Source: Cyanobacteria bacterium REEB67 (GTDB lineage Bacteria; Cyanobacteriota; Vampirovibrionia; Obscuribacterales; Obscuribacteraceae). Taken from it: a stretch of 55,727 nt of DNA. The stretch is taken from contig JAGXAB010000042.1 in the NCBI GenBank assembly GCA_018971775.1, forward strand, positions 1 to 55,727, given 5' to 3'. The notes under the pieces are model-generated. The model saw only the letters and a list, made by a program, of their open reading frames with translations. It was not told the DNA's origin and made no database searches. Position numbers and translations under genes: made by a program. Numbering within the stretch: the stretch's first letter is position 1; each line of letters starts with the position of its first letter. Positions 46,819 through 54,930 of this stretch are shown here, one piece after another.

Positions 46819-49574
46819 TGCATTTCTCCTATGCTTACTTTTTCAAGATCCAGGCTGACTATTTCTAATAATTGTTTGTCACTCATTTCGGTTAAAAGTG
46901 CCTCCGCTCCGCCGCTCAGGATGTCATCGGCAAGGTCTTTTTTTTCGGCGATTAAAAGGTCGATTTTTTCTTCTATTGTGCCGAGACAGATAAATTTGTG
47001 CACGAGCACATTGCGATGCTGGCCGATGCGAAAGGCTCGGTCTGTAGCCTGATTTTCTACCGCAGGATTCCACCAGCGATCAAAGTGCACCACATGCGAT
47101 GCCGCGGTTAAGTTTAGACCGGTGCCACCAGCCTTGACCGTAAGGACCATAAATGGCGGACCATCAGACTTTTGGAATGTATCGACCATAGTTTGACGCT
47201 TGCCGACAGCGGTGCCGCCATGCAATATCAGGCCATTGCAGCCAAATATTTCAGCCATAAATGCGGCAATTGGCTCTGTCATCTCTCTAAACTGTGTAAA
47301 TACAAGCACTTTTTCCTGGCGCGAGGCAACTTCCTCACAAATCGCTCTGAGCCTTTCAAATTTGCCGCTGTCCAGAGGATCATAAGCACCATTTCCGAGG
47401 AATTGACTGGGGTGATTGCATATTTGTTTAAATCTCATCAGAAAAGACAGAACAAGACCGCGCCGTTTTATGCCATCAGATGTCTTGAGCGATTCTTTTA
47501 GCTCTTCTACAGACTTTGCGTAGAGTGCCGCTTGTTTCTTTGCCAAACCGCAAAAGACCGATACTTCTGTTTTGTCTGGTAAGTCGTTGATTATTGACTT
47601 ATCTGTTTTGAGTCTTCTCAAAATGTAAGGACTGACAAGATTGCGCAGAGGGGCGTAGCTTTTATTTTCACCTTCATCAAGATTTTTGATAAAGGCTTTG
47701 AATTTTGCCGTTGATCCCAACAAGCCCGGCAAGAGAAAGTCAAACAGAGACCAGAGGTCGGAAAGTCGATTTTCTACGGGTGTGCCGGTAAGCACTATTC
47801 GTGCTCCGCTCTTCAGTTTTTTCGCAGCCCTGGTTTGCTGCGCGGCTGGATTTTTGATGGCCTGCGCCTCATCCAGGATAACCAGCTGCCATTGTAGAGT
47901 TTCCAACCAGGGCTGACGCAAAAGCATACTGTATGTGGTCAGCACGACATCAGCGCCTGCGACAATCTTTTCTGGCGTTTTTTCCAGTGCCGCTGTACTT
48001 TGAGTGTCCAGCTGAGACGGGTGGATAAAGCACACTTTGAGAGTCGGGGCAAAGCGCTTTAGCTCAGCTCCCCAATTTGCCAGAAGAGACGCCGGTAGCA
48101 CTAAAAGCGATGGCAGTGACGATTTGTCTTTGGCCTCTTTTAGAGATAGTAAAAGTGCCAATATCTGGACAGTTTTGCCCAACCCCATGTCGTCGGCCAG
48201 GCAAGCTCCCAGACCAAGTCTCGTCAGATAAAAGAGCCAGTCATGTCCACGCTTTTGATAAGGTCTGAGAGTGCCGCGAAAATGCTTGCTCAGCACAGGT
48301 CCATCTTTTTTGGAGCCAGGTTGTTTCAGGTTTGACAGGACATTAGCCAGCCAGTCCCCGGCTACGACGTCAGACCAGCTGTCGTCTAAGTAATTTTGTG
48401 CAGATTCTTTACCCAGGTCCGCGGAAGCACCGGCGAGCAGACGCATGCCTTCGATAAAGGTCATGCCGGAATCAGAGGCGTCCTTTTCTATTTTTTTCCA
48501 GTGAGCCAGGGCCTCGGCCAGCCGTTCTTTGTCTACCTCCACCCATTGGCCCTTGATAAAGACAAGCCCATCGGCTGAAGCATTCATGAGGGCCTGGAGC
48601 TCCGCTCGGCTTAGCTTCATGTCGCCCAAAACTAGATCGACTCTAAAATCCAACATCGAGTCGAGGCCAAGGCTGTTGCGTTTTTTGTCTCCGATAGTGA
48701 CAGTAACACGAGGTCTGGCGCGCTTGCGCCACCAGTCAGGCAGCCGCACCAGCAAGCCGCTTTGTTCTATTATCGACGCGTCTTTGAGCAAACGATAAGC
48801 TTCTTCAGCGGTCCATATTTGTGGTTGGAATATTTCGTTCGACTCGACCAGCGCCCTGATAAATGAGCTTTTTTCTGAAGCCCGTTGTACAGGTGAGAGA
48901 AGATTGATCAGAGCTTTTTTGTTGCGTTCTCCGGCATATTCTTGCAGAGCGTGGCTCAGGGGTTGGTACTGCACTCGCCCGCCGCTGTTAATACTGGGAG
49001 CGTATGTGGCCAAAAAGGCGAAAGGATATTTAGGATCGCGCTTGTTTTCCGCCAGGTGGAAGCATACTCTGCCGACCTGATTCCACAACGGTGCGTGTTG
49101 TTTCAGCCAGTCGCTTAAGCTAGCGCCAGATTTTGAGATTTGATCGGCTAACCATCGATCCAGAGCAAACCAGAAGTCTTGCATTTTGCCTAAATCTAAA
49201 TATTCGGCACCCCGCATAGGGGGCAGTCTTTCCAGCAAAACTGCCAGATCTCCTTCAGCTGGTGGCAGAGGCTCTTTGGTGCCCGATGGAGAAGTTGTGG
49301 GCGTCTGGCAAAGTAGAGTCAGATAGAGGCAGGCAAAGTCTCGCCAGAAGGCGAGTGAGGGCGATATCAGGGCGCTTGGATGCGATGCCCCCAAGCTAAA
49401 AAGACCATGATATTGATCGACTGAAAAAGCTCTGACAATTTTTTTTATCCAGACATCGGCATCTATTTCCAACTGGCTGAGATGATTTGTCAGGAGCAGG
49501 CGACCGTCCGGTGTGACAGCAATTTCACAGGTCAAAAAGGTGTCAGTCGGTCTAGTCAAACTCAAACCAATCAA
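46815..49574 (-). CDS. SNF2/SWI2-family helicase
   Basis: This 919-aa ATP-driven DNA translocase has motif I DDMGLGKTVQ (about 458), DEAQ (about 570), LTGTPVENRLSDLWSLFDFL and YILRRLKTDK. The helicase C half has VFTQFREMTEPI, VLTVKAGGTGLNLTAA (about 821) and DRWWNPAVENQATDRAFRIGQ. The N-terminal half matches the region usually found in bacterial SNF2 proteins ahead of the motor. The frame begins with TTG at 49574; further TTGs at codons 4 and 6 are alternatives and no ATG is near, so the start is uncertain. Its partner is the overlapping SWIM-XRE gene. Bacterial members are linked to genome maintenance or transcription; the exact role is unknown. Confidence 0.93.
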   Translation of the reverse strand: MIGLSLTRPTDTFLTCEIAVTPDGRLLLTNHLSQLEIDADVWIKKIVRAFSVDQYHGLFSLGASHPSALISPSLAFWRDFACLYLTLLCQTPTTSPSGTKEPLPPAEGDLAVLLERLPPMRGAEYLDLGKMQDFWFALDRWLADQISKSGASLSDWLKQHAPLWNQVGRVCFHLAENKRDPKYPFAFLATYAPSINSGGRVQYQPLSHALQEYAGERNKKALINLLSPVQRASEKSSFIRALVESNEIFQPQIWTAEEAYRLLKDASIIEQSGLLVRLPDWWRKRARPRVTVTIGDKKRNSLGLDSMLDFRVDLVLGDMKLSRAELQALMNASADGLVFIKGQWVEVDKERLAEALAHWKKIEKDASDSGMTFIEGMRLLAGASADLGKESAQNYLDDSWSDVVAGDWLANVLSNLKQPGSKKDGPVLSKHFRGTLRPYQKRGHDWLFYLTRLGLGACLADDMGLGKTVQILALLLSLKEAKDKSSLPSLLVLPASLLANWGAELKRFAPTLKVCFIHPSQLDTQSTAALEKTPEKIVAGADVVLTTYSMLLRQPWLETLQWQLVILDEAQAIKNPAAQQTRAAKKLKSGARIVLTGTPVENRLSDLWSLFDFLLPGLLGSTAKFKAFIKNLDEGENKSYAPLRNLVSPYILRRLKTDKSIINDLPDKTEVSVFCGLAKKQAALYAKSVEELKESLKTSDGIKRRGLVLSFLMRFKQICNHPSQFLGNGAYDPLDSGKFERLRAICEEVASRQEKVLVFTQFREMTEPIAAFMAEIFGCNGLILHGGTAVGKRQTMVDTFQKSDGPPFMVLTVKAGGTGLNLTAASHVVHFDRWWNPAVENQATDRAFRIGQHRNVLVHKFICLGTIEEKIDLLIAEKKDLADDILSGGAEALLTEMSDKQLLEIVSLDLEKVSIGEMQ

Positions 49575-49624
49575 TCTCCGTCCGTAGTAATCTCACAACA
49601 AAATGTCCAATTTTAGGTGAGTTT

Positions 49625-49673
49625 CGGTGCTCAGGTGTTTCAAAAGTCATTAACTCTGTCTCCAGGAGCACCG
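49625..49673. repeat. 8-bp inverted repeat upstream of the SNF2 gene
   Basis: CGGTGCTC (49625-49632) and GAGCACCG (49666-49673) are perfectly complementary with a 33-nt loop. It lies 51 nt upstream of the SNF2 start codon. It could be an operator or an RNA hairpin. It stands at the start of a 728-nt gap without an intact gene. Confidence 0.4.
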
Positions 49674-49724
49674 ATCACATATCAGTGGTATATGCGGCTT
49701 TAAACATTTCAAAACATACGTGCG

Positions 49725-50305
49725 GCCGAGGCCGGTGATCGTGCGATCGATGACTTATCCATCAACCGGTTCGATCAGGAACGACATATTTTGCTGGTTT
49801 GGGGTATTTACACCGTCGAAAGCGCCACCGTCATAGCCTTCGATCAGGCGAGTAAGTCTACCCCGGATCTTTTGGTCACCGAGCGTAAACTCTGATTCTT
49901 GCTTCGAACCATCTAATGCCTTGAGTCTCGCTCGGGTGGCCGGAGTCCCGAGTTAAGAACCTGGCTCGCAAATCGATGCGGAAAGTTGTTGAAGGATCCG
50001 AATTTTGAAGATTCTATCGAGGCCTTGCTCCGGCCGGGCCCAACATGTCTCGCTAGGCGCGATATGGTGCTAGACGTCATAGAGCAACTCTGCAAGCTCT
50101 CGCACTAAGTTCTCGAAGAAAATGCGACGTTTTGGAACTTCGACTACTGGAACAAGCGATGGAATTATCGGCCCGAGGCCTTTCTGAAATTACAGGTACG
50201 TGGCAGTCTGGGCGGACAACTATCTAAAGGTTTGGCTATAGTTGTGCCCTCCGGCCCAAGGTCGATCTATCCTCAGGCCATCGCATCGATGAGGATATTG
50301 ATATG
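49725..50305 (+). pseudogene. decayed unknown gene with in-frame stops
   Basis: No intact frame covers this gap, but one frame reads like protein across it. The segments are RAIDDLSINRFDQERHILLV and VESATVIAFDQASK, then LKDPNFEDSIEALLRPG, then ATFWNFDYWNKRWNYRPEAF. They are separated by stops at 49893 (TGA), 49914 (TAA) and 50106 (TAA), all in the same frame. Since only nonsense changes interrupt it, I read it as a dying gene; mixed stop types argue against recoding. No start was identified. The family is not recognised and chance remains possible. Confidence 0.4.
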
Positions 50306-51418
50306 CCACTAAATCATTACGTCACCCTTGGCAACTCCGGCCTTCGCGTCAGCCCTTTTTGCCTCGGCACCATGACCTTCGGTATGGAATGGGGATGGGG
50401 ATCGACAGAGGAAGAATCGCACAAAATACTGAACCGCTTTTTTGAAGAGGGCGGCAATTTCATCGATACGGCCAACGTTTATACAAAGGGCCATTCCGAG
50501 CTGATCATCGGTAATTTCTTCAACAAAGGCGGTTTCCGCCGCGATCAGGCCGTCATTGCCACCAAATTTTTTGGCACCCTTTATCCGGGCGATCCAAACG
50601 CCGGCGGCGCCAATCGTAAGGCGATCATCGCCGCTTGCGAAGCTTCACTGCGCCGCATGCAGACCGACTACATCGACCTCTACTGGATGCACTGCTGGGA
50701 CTATCACACCCCTATTGAAGAAACAATGTCCGCATTGAACGATCTGGTCACCCAGGGCAAGATCCGCTACGTCGGCTTCTCCGACACACCGGCCTGGAAA
50801 GTTGCCCAGGCGCAGACCATGGCCAAGTTTCGCGGCTGGGCGCCACTGATTGCTTTGCAGATCGAATACTCACTGCTCGAGCGCTCTGTAGAAGGAGAGC
50901 TCATCCCCATGGCCAAAGAAATGGGCCTCGGGGTCACCCCCTGGTCCCCTCTCAAATACGGCATCTTGACCGGCAAATACACCAGAGAAAACAAAGACAA
51001 GGTCGAGGCCGGTCGTGGCGAATGGGTGATGGGACATCTAAAAAAAGAAGCGACCTATGAAGTGATCGATGTCTTGCTAAAAGTGGCCAAAGACTTGCAC
51101 ACATCGCCGGCCAAGGTCGCTCTTGCCTGGCTGCAAGCCAAGCCCGGCGTCACCTCGTCGATAATCGGCGCGCGCACAATCGAGCAGATGGATGACAATC
51201 TCGGCGCCCTCGATCTCGTCCTCGGCGCCGACCACATCAAAGAGCTCGACAAGATCTCCGAGCCCAAGCTCAACTTCCCGGCCGACTTCATCAAAAACAG
51301 CGGCCCCTTCAGAAGTGCCGAAACGACAATCAACGGCGAAATAGTCGGAGTCAGTCCGATGGCTCCCAAGAGCGATGCCGAACGCTTCGACAACAAAGTG
51401 CCGGCCCGGGCCAGATAA
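50303..51418 (+). CDS. aldo/keto reductase
   Basis: This 371-aa NADPH-dependent oxidoreductase of the (beta/alpha)8 AKR fold starts at ATG 50303 with GAGG 8 nt upstream. The catalytic tetrad is visible: Asp and Tyr in FIDTANVYTKGHSE, Lys in VIATKFFG, His in YWMHCWDYHTP. The nucleotide-binding end has SSIIGARTIEQMDDNLGAL. It resembles the YhdN/GSP69-like bacterial clade acting on small aldehydes and ketones; the substrate is unknown. Its last 44 nt overlap the first candidate start of the LRR gene. Confidence 0.93.
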   Translation: MPLNHYVTLGNSGLRVSPFCLGTMTFGMEWGWGSTEEESHKILNRFFEEGGNFIDTANVYTKGHSELIIGNFFNKGGFRRDQAVIATKFFGTLYPGDPNAGGANRKAIIAACEASLRRMQTDYIDLYWMHCWDYHTPIEETMSALNDLVTQGKIRYVGFSDTPAWKVAQAQTMAKFRGWAPLIALQIEYSLLERSVEGELIPMAKEMGLGVTPWSPLKYGILTGKYTRENKDKVEAGRGEWVMGHLKKEATYEVIDVLLKVAKDLHTSPAKVALAWLQAKPGVTSSIIGARTIEQMDDNLGALDLVLGADHIKELDKISEPKLNFPADFIKNSGPFRSAETTINGEIVGVSPMAPKSDAERFDNKVPARAR

Positions 51419-52424
51419 ATTGGGCGGGCGGTCGCCACGGTCTGCCAGGAGCAGGCGACGACAGGAGAAATCAACCAGGCCGGGGCAAATTTTTGCCTCG
51501 GCCATCGGTCTTTGTCTCGCCCTGACGGCGGTGGTTACACCTGAGACCGCCAGAGCCGCGGACCCTAGATATCGAGGCGCCGTCGTCACCTTCCCGAGCG
51601 ACTTCTCAATCGCTAATCTTTATCTGCGTCCATACACCGGCCAATGGTCGAAGGCAAGAGATTTGCGCCTCGCCGCGCGCGGTCGAGTAATCATTCCGGA
51701 AGGCTACAAGATCAATGTCGAGATGACCTATGACGGAGTGGAACACGCAGAATTGATCGATCGCCTGCCGCCAGCCGCCGTCGACCGATTTTCAGCGGAC
51801 AAGCTCGATTTCTCCGACGCGGACGTCTTGCACTTGAAGCGTTTTGCAAATTTACGCGAATTGTTTTTAGGTGATACGCAAATCACCGACAAAGCGCTGC
51901 CGACGATAGCGACTCTGACAAATTTATATCGCCTTGAGCTCGGCTGTACTGGTATCACCGGCAATGGCATCGAATCTCTCAATAAAATTTCGGCGCTCCG
52001 CAGTCTGCACCTGCAAGGCCTTGAGCTCAAGCCCGGTACCATGGAAAAGCTGACCGGGTCGGCACAATCGATTACAGTTCTTTCGCTCTCACGCTGTCAT
52101 CTGAGCGATGAGGAGATGAAAACTGTGGGCAAATTTACGGCCCTGACGCAGCTGTCCATCGACGGCAATCCAAAAATTTCAGACCGCGGCGCCAAAAATC
52201 TGGCGAGCATGCCCAACCTGGTAAGCTTGGATATTATGGATACTTCGATCACAGAGAAAAGCCTGCCGATTTTAATGGGACTCAAAAAACTGAAAAAGAT
52301 TATGGTCCGTCCCAACCAATTCTGGACCAAGAGCAAACCGCGCAATCAGGTGGGTAATATTGTTTTTGAAAAGTTATCAGATCACATTCAAGTGCCAATG
52401 GAAATGTTTGCCCCGCTGCATTAA
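51375..52424 (+). CDS. exported leucine-rich-repeat protein 1
   Basis: The frame begins at ATG 51375, inside the end of the reductase gene. A TTG at 51420 is an alternative; neither has a strong Shine-Dalgarno. After an Arg-rich leader the hydrophobic IFASAIGLCLALTAVV and ARAADP make a signal peptide. The mature part has an N-terminal region with MTYDGVEHAELIDRL, then about seven LRRs of the LxxLxLxxTxIxDxxLxxL type (LRELFLGDTQITDKAL, LYRLELGCTGITGNG, LTQLSIDGNPKISDRG, LVSLDIMDTSITEKSL). LRRs form curved binding surfaces. It is a tandem paralog of the next gene, sharing layout and the VPMEMFAPLH/VPVDILAPLH-like ending. An envelope-side binding role is inferred. Confidence 0.82.
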   Translation: MPNASTTKCRPGPDKLGGRSPRSARSRRRQEKSTRPGQIFASAIGLCLALTAVVTPETARAADPRYRGAVVTFPSDFSIANLYLRPYTGQWSKARDLRLAARGRVIIPEGYKINVEMTYDGVEHAELIDRLPPAAVDRFSADKLDFSDADVLHLKRFANLRELFLGDTQITDKALPTIATLTNLYRLELGCTGITGNGIESLNKISALRSLHLQGLELKPGTMEKLTGSAQSITVLSLSRCHLSDEEMKTVGKFTALTQLSIDGNPKISDRGAKNLASMPNLVSLDIMDTSITEKSLPILMGLKKLKKIMVRPNQFWTKSKPRNQVGNIVFEKLSDHIQVPMEMFAPLH

Positions 52425-53379
52425 GACAAAAAAGGCGCTGCTTTCTTTTAGTCTCTCGCTATTCATTGCCGCCGCAACCAGTCTCCACGGCTCAGATGTT
52501 ATGGCCGCAGACGGCGCCCGTGTAGCCGAACTACATTTTCCCGACAATATCATCGTGGCCACGATGCAATATCCCCTCGGCAGAGAGACAATCCTGGCGC
52601 CGCCGCCGCAGCCTCGTGCCTGGTTGAAGGCGCGTGGTCTGGTCAGATTGCCCAGAGACCGCGACATAGAGGTGAAGCTCACCTATGACGGTTTGCAAAA
52701 TTTGCCGTATCTAAAACTACTCAGCGTCTGTCGCGTTACTTCATTCGAATCGAGCGGCCTGGACTTTGAAGACAAGCACATCCAATACTTGACGCCTCTG
52801 CAGCAGCTGCGACGTATTAGCCTGGAAGACTGCCTGGTCACAGACAAAGCCTTCGCCTCGCTAAGCAGATTTCCCCGGCTTAGCAATCTATCAGTCGGTC
52901 GCTCCTGCATAGATGGCAGCGGCTTGGGCGATCTCAAAGGCCTGAGCACGCTGCGCATCTTTTGCCTGGAAGGTAATATTCTCAAGCCCGGCGCCGTTGC
53001 GCAGCTGAAGCCATTGCTCCCGAAACTGCGCTCGCTAAATCTGACCCGGACAAAACTGCAGAAAAAAGACGCCGCCATACTCAAAGAAATGACAGATATA
53101 GAAGTCGTTGCGCTGGCCGACAATAAACAAATTGACGACGCCTGCATGGAGTATATCAAAGGGCTGAAGCATCTCCATACTTTGGCCATTCACGACACCG
53201 CAGTGACCGATCGAAGCATCGCCATTTTCCAGGGCCTTCCCAGCCTGAAAAAAGTCTTCGTGCGCGACAAGACTTTCTGGATAACACGCAAACGAGTAGA
53301 CAAAATCGGCAATGTCGAATATCACGACGCCGAACAATTGAGCAATATACCGGTGGATATACTAGCTCCATTGCATTAA
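52408..53379 (+). CDS. exported leucine-rich-repeat protein 2
   Basis: This is a second LRR paralog. The frame is open from a TTG at 52360. TTG at 52408, with GGAA about 5 nt upstream, gives the best signal peptide (KTKKALLSFSLSLFIAAATS, cleavage near VMA-ADG). An ATT at 52421 overlapping the previous stop is another candidate; no ATG or GTG is available. LTYDGLQNLPYL matches the start region of LRR protein 1. Repeats include LRRISLEDCLVTDKAF, LSNLSVGRSCIDGSG, LRSLNLTRTKL and LHTLAIHDTAVTDRS. It overlaps the end of the first LRR gene, so the two are probably made together. Confidence 0.8.
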   Translation: MPRCIKTKKALLSFSLSLFIAAATSLHGSDVMAADGARVAELHFPDNIIVATMQYPLGRETILAPPPQPRAWLKARGLVRLPRDRDIEVKLTYDGLQNLPYLKLLSVCRVTSFESSGLDFEDKHIQYLTPLQQLRRISLEDCLVTDKAFASLSRFPRLSNLSVGRSCIDGSGLGDLKGLSTLRIFCLEGNILKPGAVAQLKPLLPKLRSLNLTRTKLQKKDAAILKEMTDIEVVALADNKQIDDACMEYIKGLKHLHTLAIHDTAVTDRSIAIFQGLPSLKKVFVRDKTFWITRKRVDKIGNVEYHDAEQLSNIPVDILAPLH

Positions 53380-53528
53380 GAGCTGAGCGAGTTTTCGCCG
53401 GCAGCAGTGCCCCTGGAGAGTCGTCAGATGAAAGGCTATTCGAGGGAAGATTAAGCGCAGTTAATGCGCATCGAAGAACCTTTTCTCCTCCACCTCCGTC
53501 GACTGCTGTAGACATGGAGGTCACAATC

Positions 53529-53861
53529 ATGGGTATCAAATCTTTCACAACTCTGGCTCTCGCGGCCGCCACAGTGGCGGGGTTGTCGATCGCCCCTGCG
53601 GAAGCGGGCAATAACAACAAATATTTAAATCAGCTTGCCATGCAGATGTACGCCCAGAACCAGGCGCAGGCTTATAACCCCTACGGTTATGGCGGCGCTG
53701 TACCCTACGGCAACTACGCCGTCGGCAACGGCTACAACGGTCAAACACCATGGTCAGCCGGCGCCATGCCTTACGCTTACGGCAGCGGCAATCCCTACGG
53801 CAATATATATGGACGCTACCGCAACCCGCACGCCTATTATCACCACAACCGGTGGCACTAA
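53529..53861 (+). CDS. small secreted Tyr/Gly/Asn-rich protein
   Basis: The protein is 110 aa from ATG at 53529, chosen because GGAGGT lies about 8 nt upstream; an in-frame ATG at 53514 has none. It has a signal peptide (KSFTTLALAAATVAGLSIAP, cleavage near AEA-GNN). The mature chain is rich in Tyr, Gly, Asn, Gln and Pro (AYNPYGYGG, YAYGSGNPYGNIYGRY) and ends in a His-rich HAYYHHNRWH. This is typical of disordered, sticky envelope or matrix proteins; the His tail may bind metal. No family is recognised. A strong terminator follows at 53902. Confidence 0.72.
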   Translation: MGIKSFTTLALAAATVAGLSIAPAEAGNNNKYLNQLAMQMYAQNQAQAYNPYGYGGAVPYGNYAVGNGYNGQTPWSAGAMPYAYGSGNPYGNIYGRYRNPHAYYHHNRWH

Positions 53862-53901
53862 ATATTTGCCGCTGCGCGGCGAGTAGCACTTAGATAGGTT
53901 G

Positions 53902-53934
53902 AAACGCCCTTGCTCCGAGAGGATAAGGGCGTTT
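53902..53934 (+). terminator. Rho-independent terminator
   Basis: AAACGCCCTT (53902-53911) and AAGGGCGTTT (53925-53934) pair perfectly around a 13-nt loop and are followed by T-rich sequence (TTTCTTT). It terminates the Tyr/Gly/Asn-rich protein gene and lies just beyond the end of the convergent SRPBCC gene. Confidence 0.85.
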
Positions 53935-53966
53935 TTCTTTCAGCTTGAAAAAACGGATTTTGACAC

Positions 53967-54497
53967 TCAGTGGGTCTGAGCGGATCTTGCCAGCACGTCC
54001 TTCACTTCGCTCAAACGTAAGTCGACCGAGCGCAGCGTATTGTCTTTGGTTATCTTATCGGCGAAAGGTAGATGCAGACCGGTATCGACAAAAGAGCTGA
54101 GCTTGAGCGCCGTCTGCCTACCTGTATCGATTGGACTGAGCTCCCAGACTCCGTTGAAGGCGACAAACTTGTCCGAGCTGATCATTTGGTATTCCAATTT
54201 TTTGTCGGCTATTTCATGCTCGGCGTAGCGACAATTGACATTACCGAGAGCCGGAATTTTCGTGAACGTTTCTTCGATCACGTAGTCCGGTCCCTGATTG
54301 GAGACAATGCGCCGATGCCTGGGATCACCAGCCCGAGCCGTTTTGATCGCATCCCAGACCTGACTGGCCGGCGCGTTTATGACGACCGTATCGGAGACCA
54401 TGTCCCGCCTGCTATCCATGGCGCAGGCCGCCCCAGCCAACGGCAAACTGCCGCAAAGTAACATGCCAAACACGACAGTCTTTCTAAAAATTTTCAT
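53967..54497 (-). CDS. exported SRPBCC (START-like) domain protein
   Basis: The protein is 176 aa from ATG at 54497, with GAGGGG about 5 nt upstream. The frame extends to 54821, but the extra part crosses into the divergent gene and lacks a ribosome-binding site. A signal peptide (MKIFRKTVVFGMLLCGSLPL, cleavage near ACA-MDS) precedes a START-like fold: VVINAPASQVWDAIKTAR opening, YVIEETFTKIP, ELSPIDTGRQTALKL, and a long C-terminal helix. The fold usually binds hydrophobic ligands or acts as a cyclase or chaperone. No specific ligand is evident. The gene is divergent from the 83-aa gene at 54679. Confidence 0.78.
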   Translation of the reverse strand: MKIFRKTVVFGMLLCGSLPLAGAACAMDSRRDMVSDTVVINAPASQVWDAIKTARAGDPRHRRIVSNQGPDYVIEETFTKIPALGNVNCRYAEHEIADKKLEYQMISSDKFVAFNGVWELSPIDTGRQTALKLSSFVDTGLHLPFADKITKDNTLRSVDLRLSEVKDVLARSAQTH

Positions 54498-54613
54498 TAC
54501 GCCCCTCAAAGTCACCCTCATGTCAAGACGACTCAGGCAAAAATATGTGCCGCCGAAACGTGAGGAAATCCTCACAGGGTCAGGTTTTGTAGCTCTTACC
54601 CCACGGTCGAAAA

Positions 54614-54643
54614 TTGACCTATACATCAAGGCGCCGATGTAAT
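54614..54643 (+). promoter_or_regulatory. promoter with inverted-repeat operator for the 83-aa gene
   Basis: TTGACC (54614-54619) and TGTAAT (54638-54643) are 18 nt apart. Between and overlapping them is TACATC (54622-54627) / GATGTA (54636-54641), a perfect 6-bp inverted repeat with 8-nt centre, well placed for a repressor. It lies about 35 nt before the ATG at 54679. Confidence 0.35.
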
Positions 54644-54678
54644 AGTCTTTAGTTATGATCAAAACAGGAGAATAAAAA

Positions 54679-54930
54679 ATGGGTCCATGGAGCATAGCGG
54701 CCGTTCTGGCAATCGCTGCATTCTCGACCGAAGGTGGTCGCTCGTATGCGCGCAAATTTTTCAAATCCGGGATCAAAGCCGGCATGGAAGCCCGCGAAAG
54801 AGCGCTTGAGCTGGCCGACAAAGCAAAAGATTATAAAGATGAGCTCGTCGCCGAAATCGAAGCTGAAGCCGCAGGCGATCAGATCGGTGAACACGCCACG
54901 AACGGTCGAGGTAAGAGCTCTGCGAAATAG
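54679..54930 (+). CDS. small helical protein with N-terminal hydrophobic segment
   Basis: The protein is 83 aa from ATG at 54679, with GGAG about 9 nt upstream. It has a short hydrophobic start (WSIAAVLAIAAFS), then a charged helix (KAGMEARERALELADKAKDYKDELV) with a Glu/Ala-rich continuation. This layout resembles the small membrane-anchored YtxH-like/DUF5132-type proteins of unknown function. Its last 44 nt overlap the GTG start candidate of the following gene, which suggests a two-gene operon. Confidence 0.7.
   Translation: MGPWSIAAVLAIAAFSTEGGRSYARKFFKSGIKAGMEARERALELADKAKDYKDELVAEIEAEAAGDQIGEHATNGRGKSSAK

Noticed and set aside
49893..50108. Stop-codon recoding (for example selenocysteine or pyrrolysine) in the decayed frame
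   Set aside because: The stops are of mixed type (TGA, TAA, TAA), which recoding would not explain.
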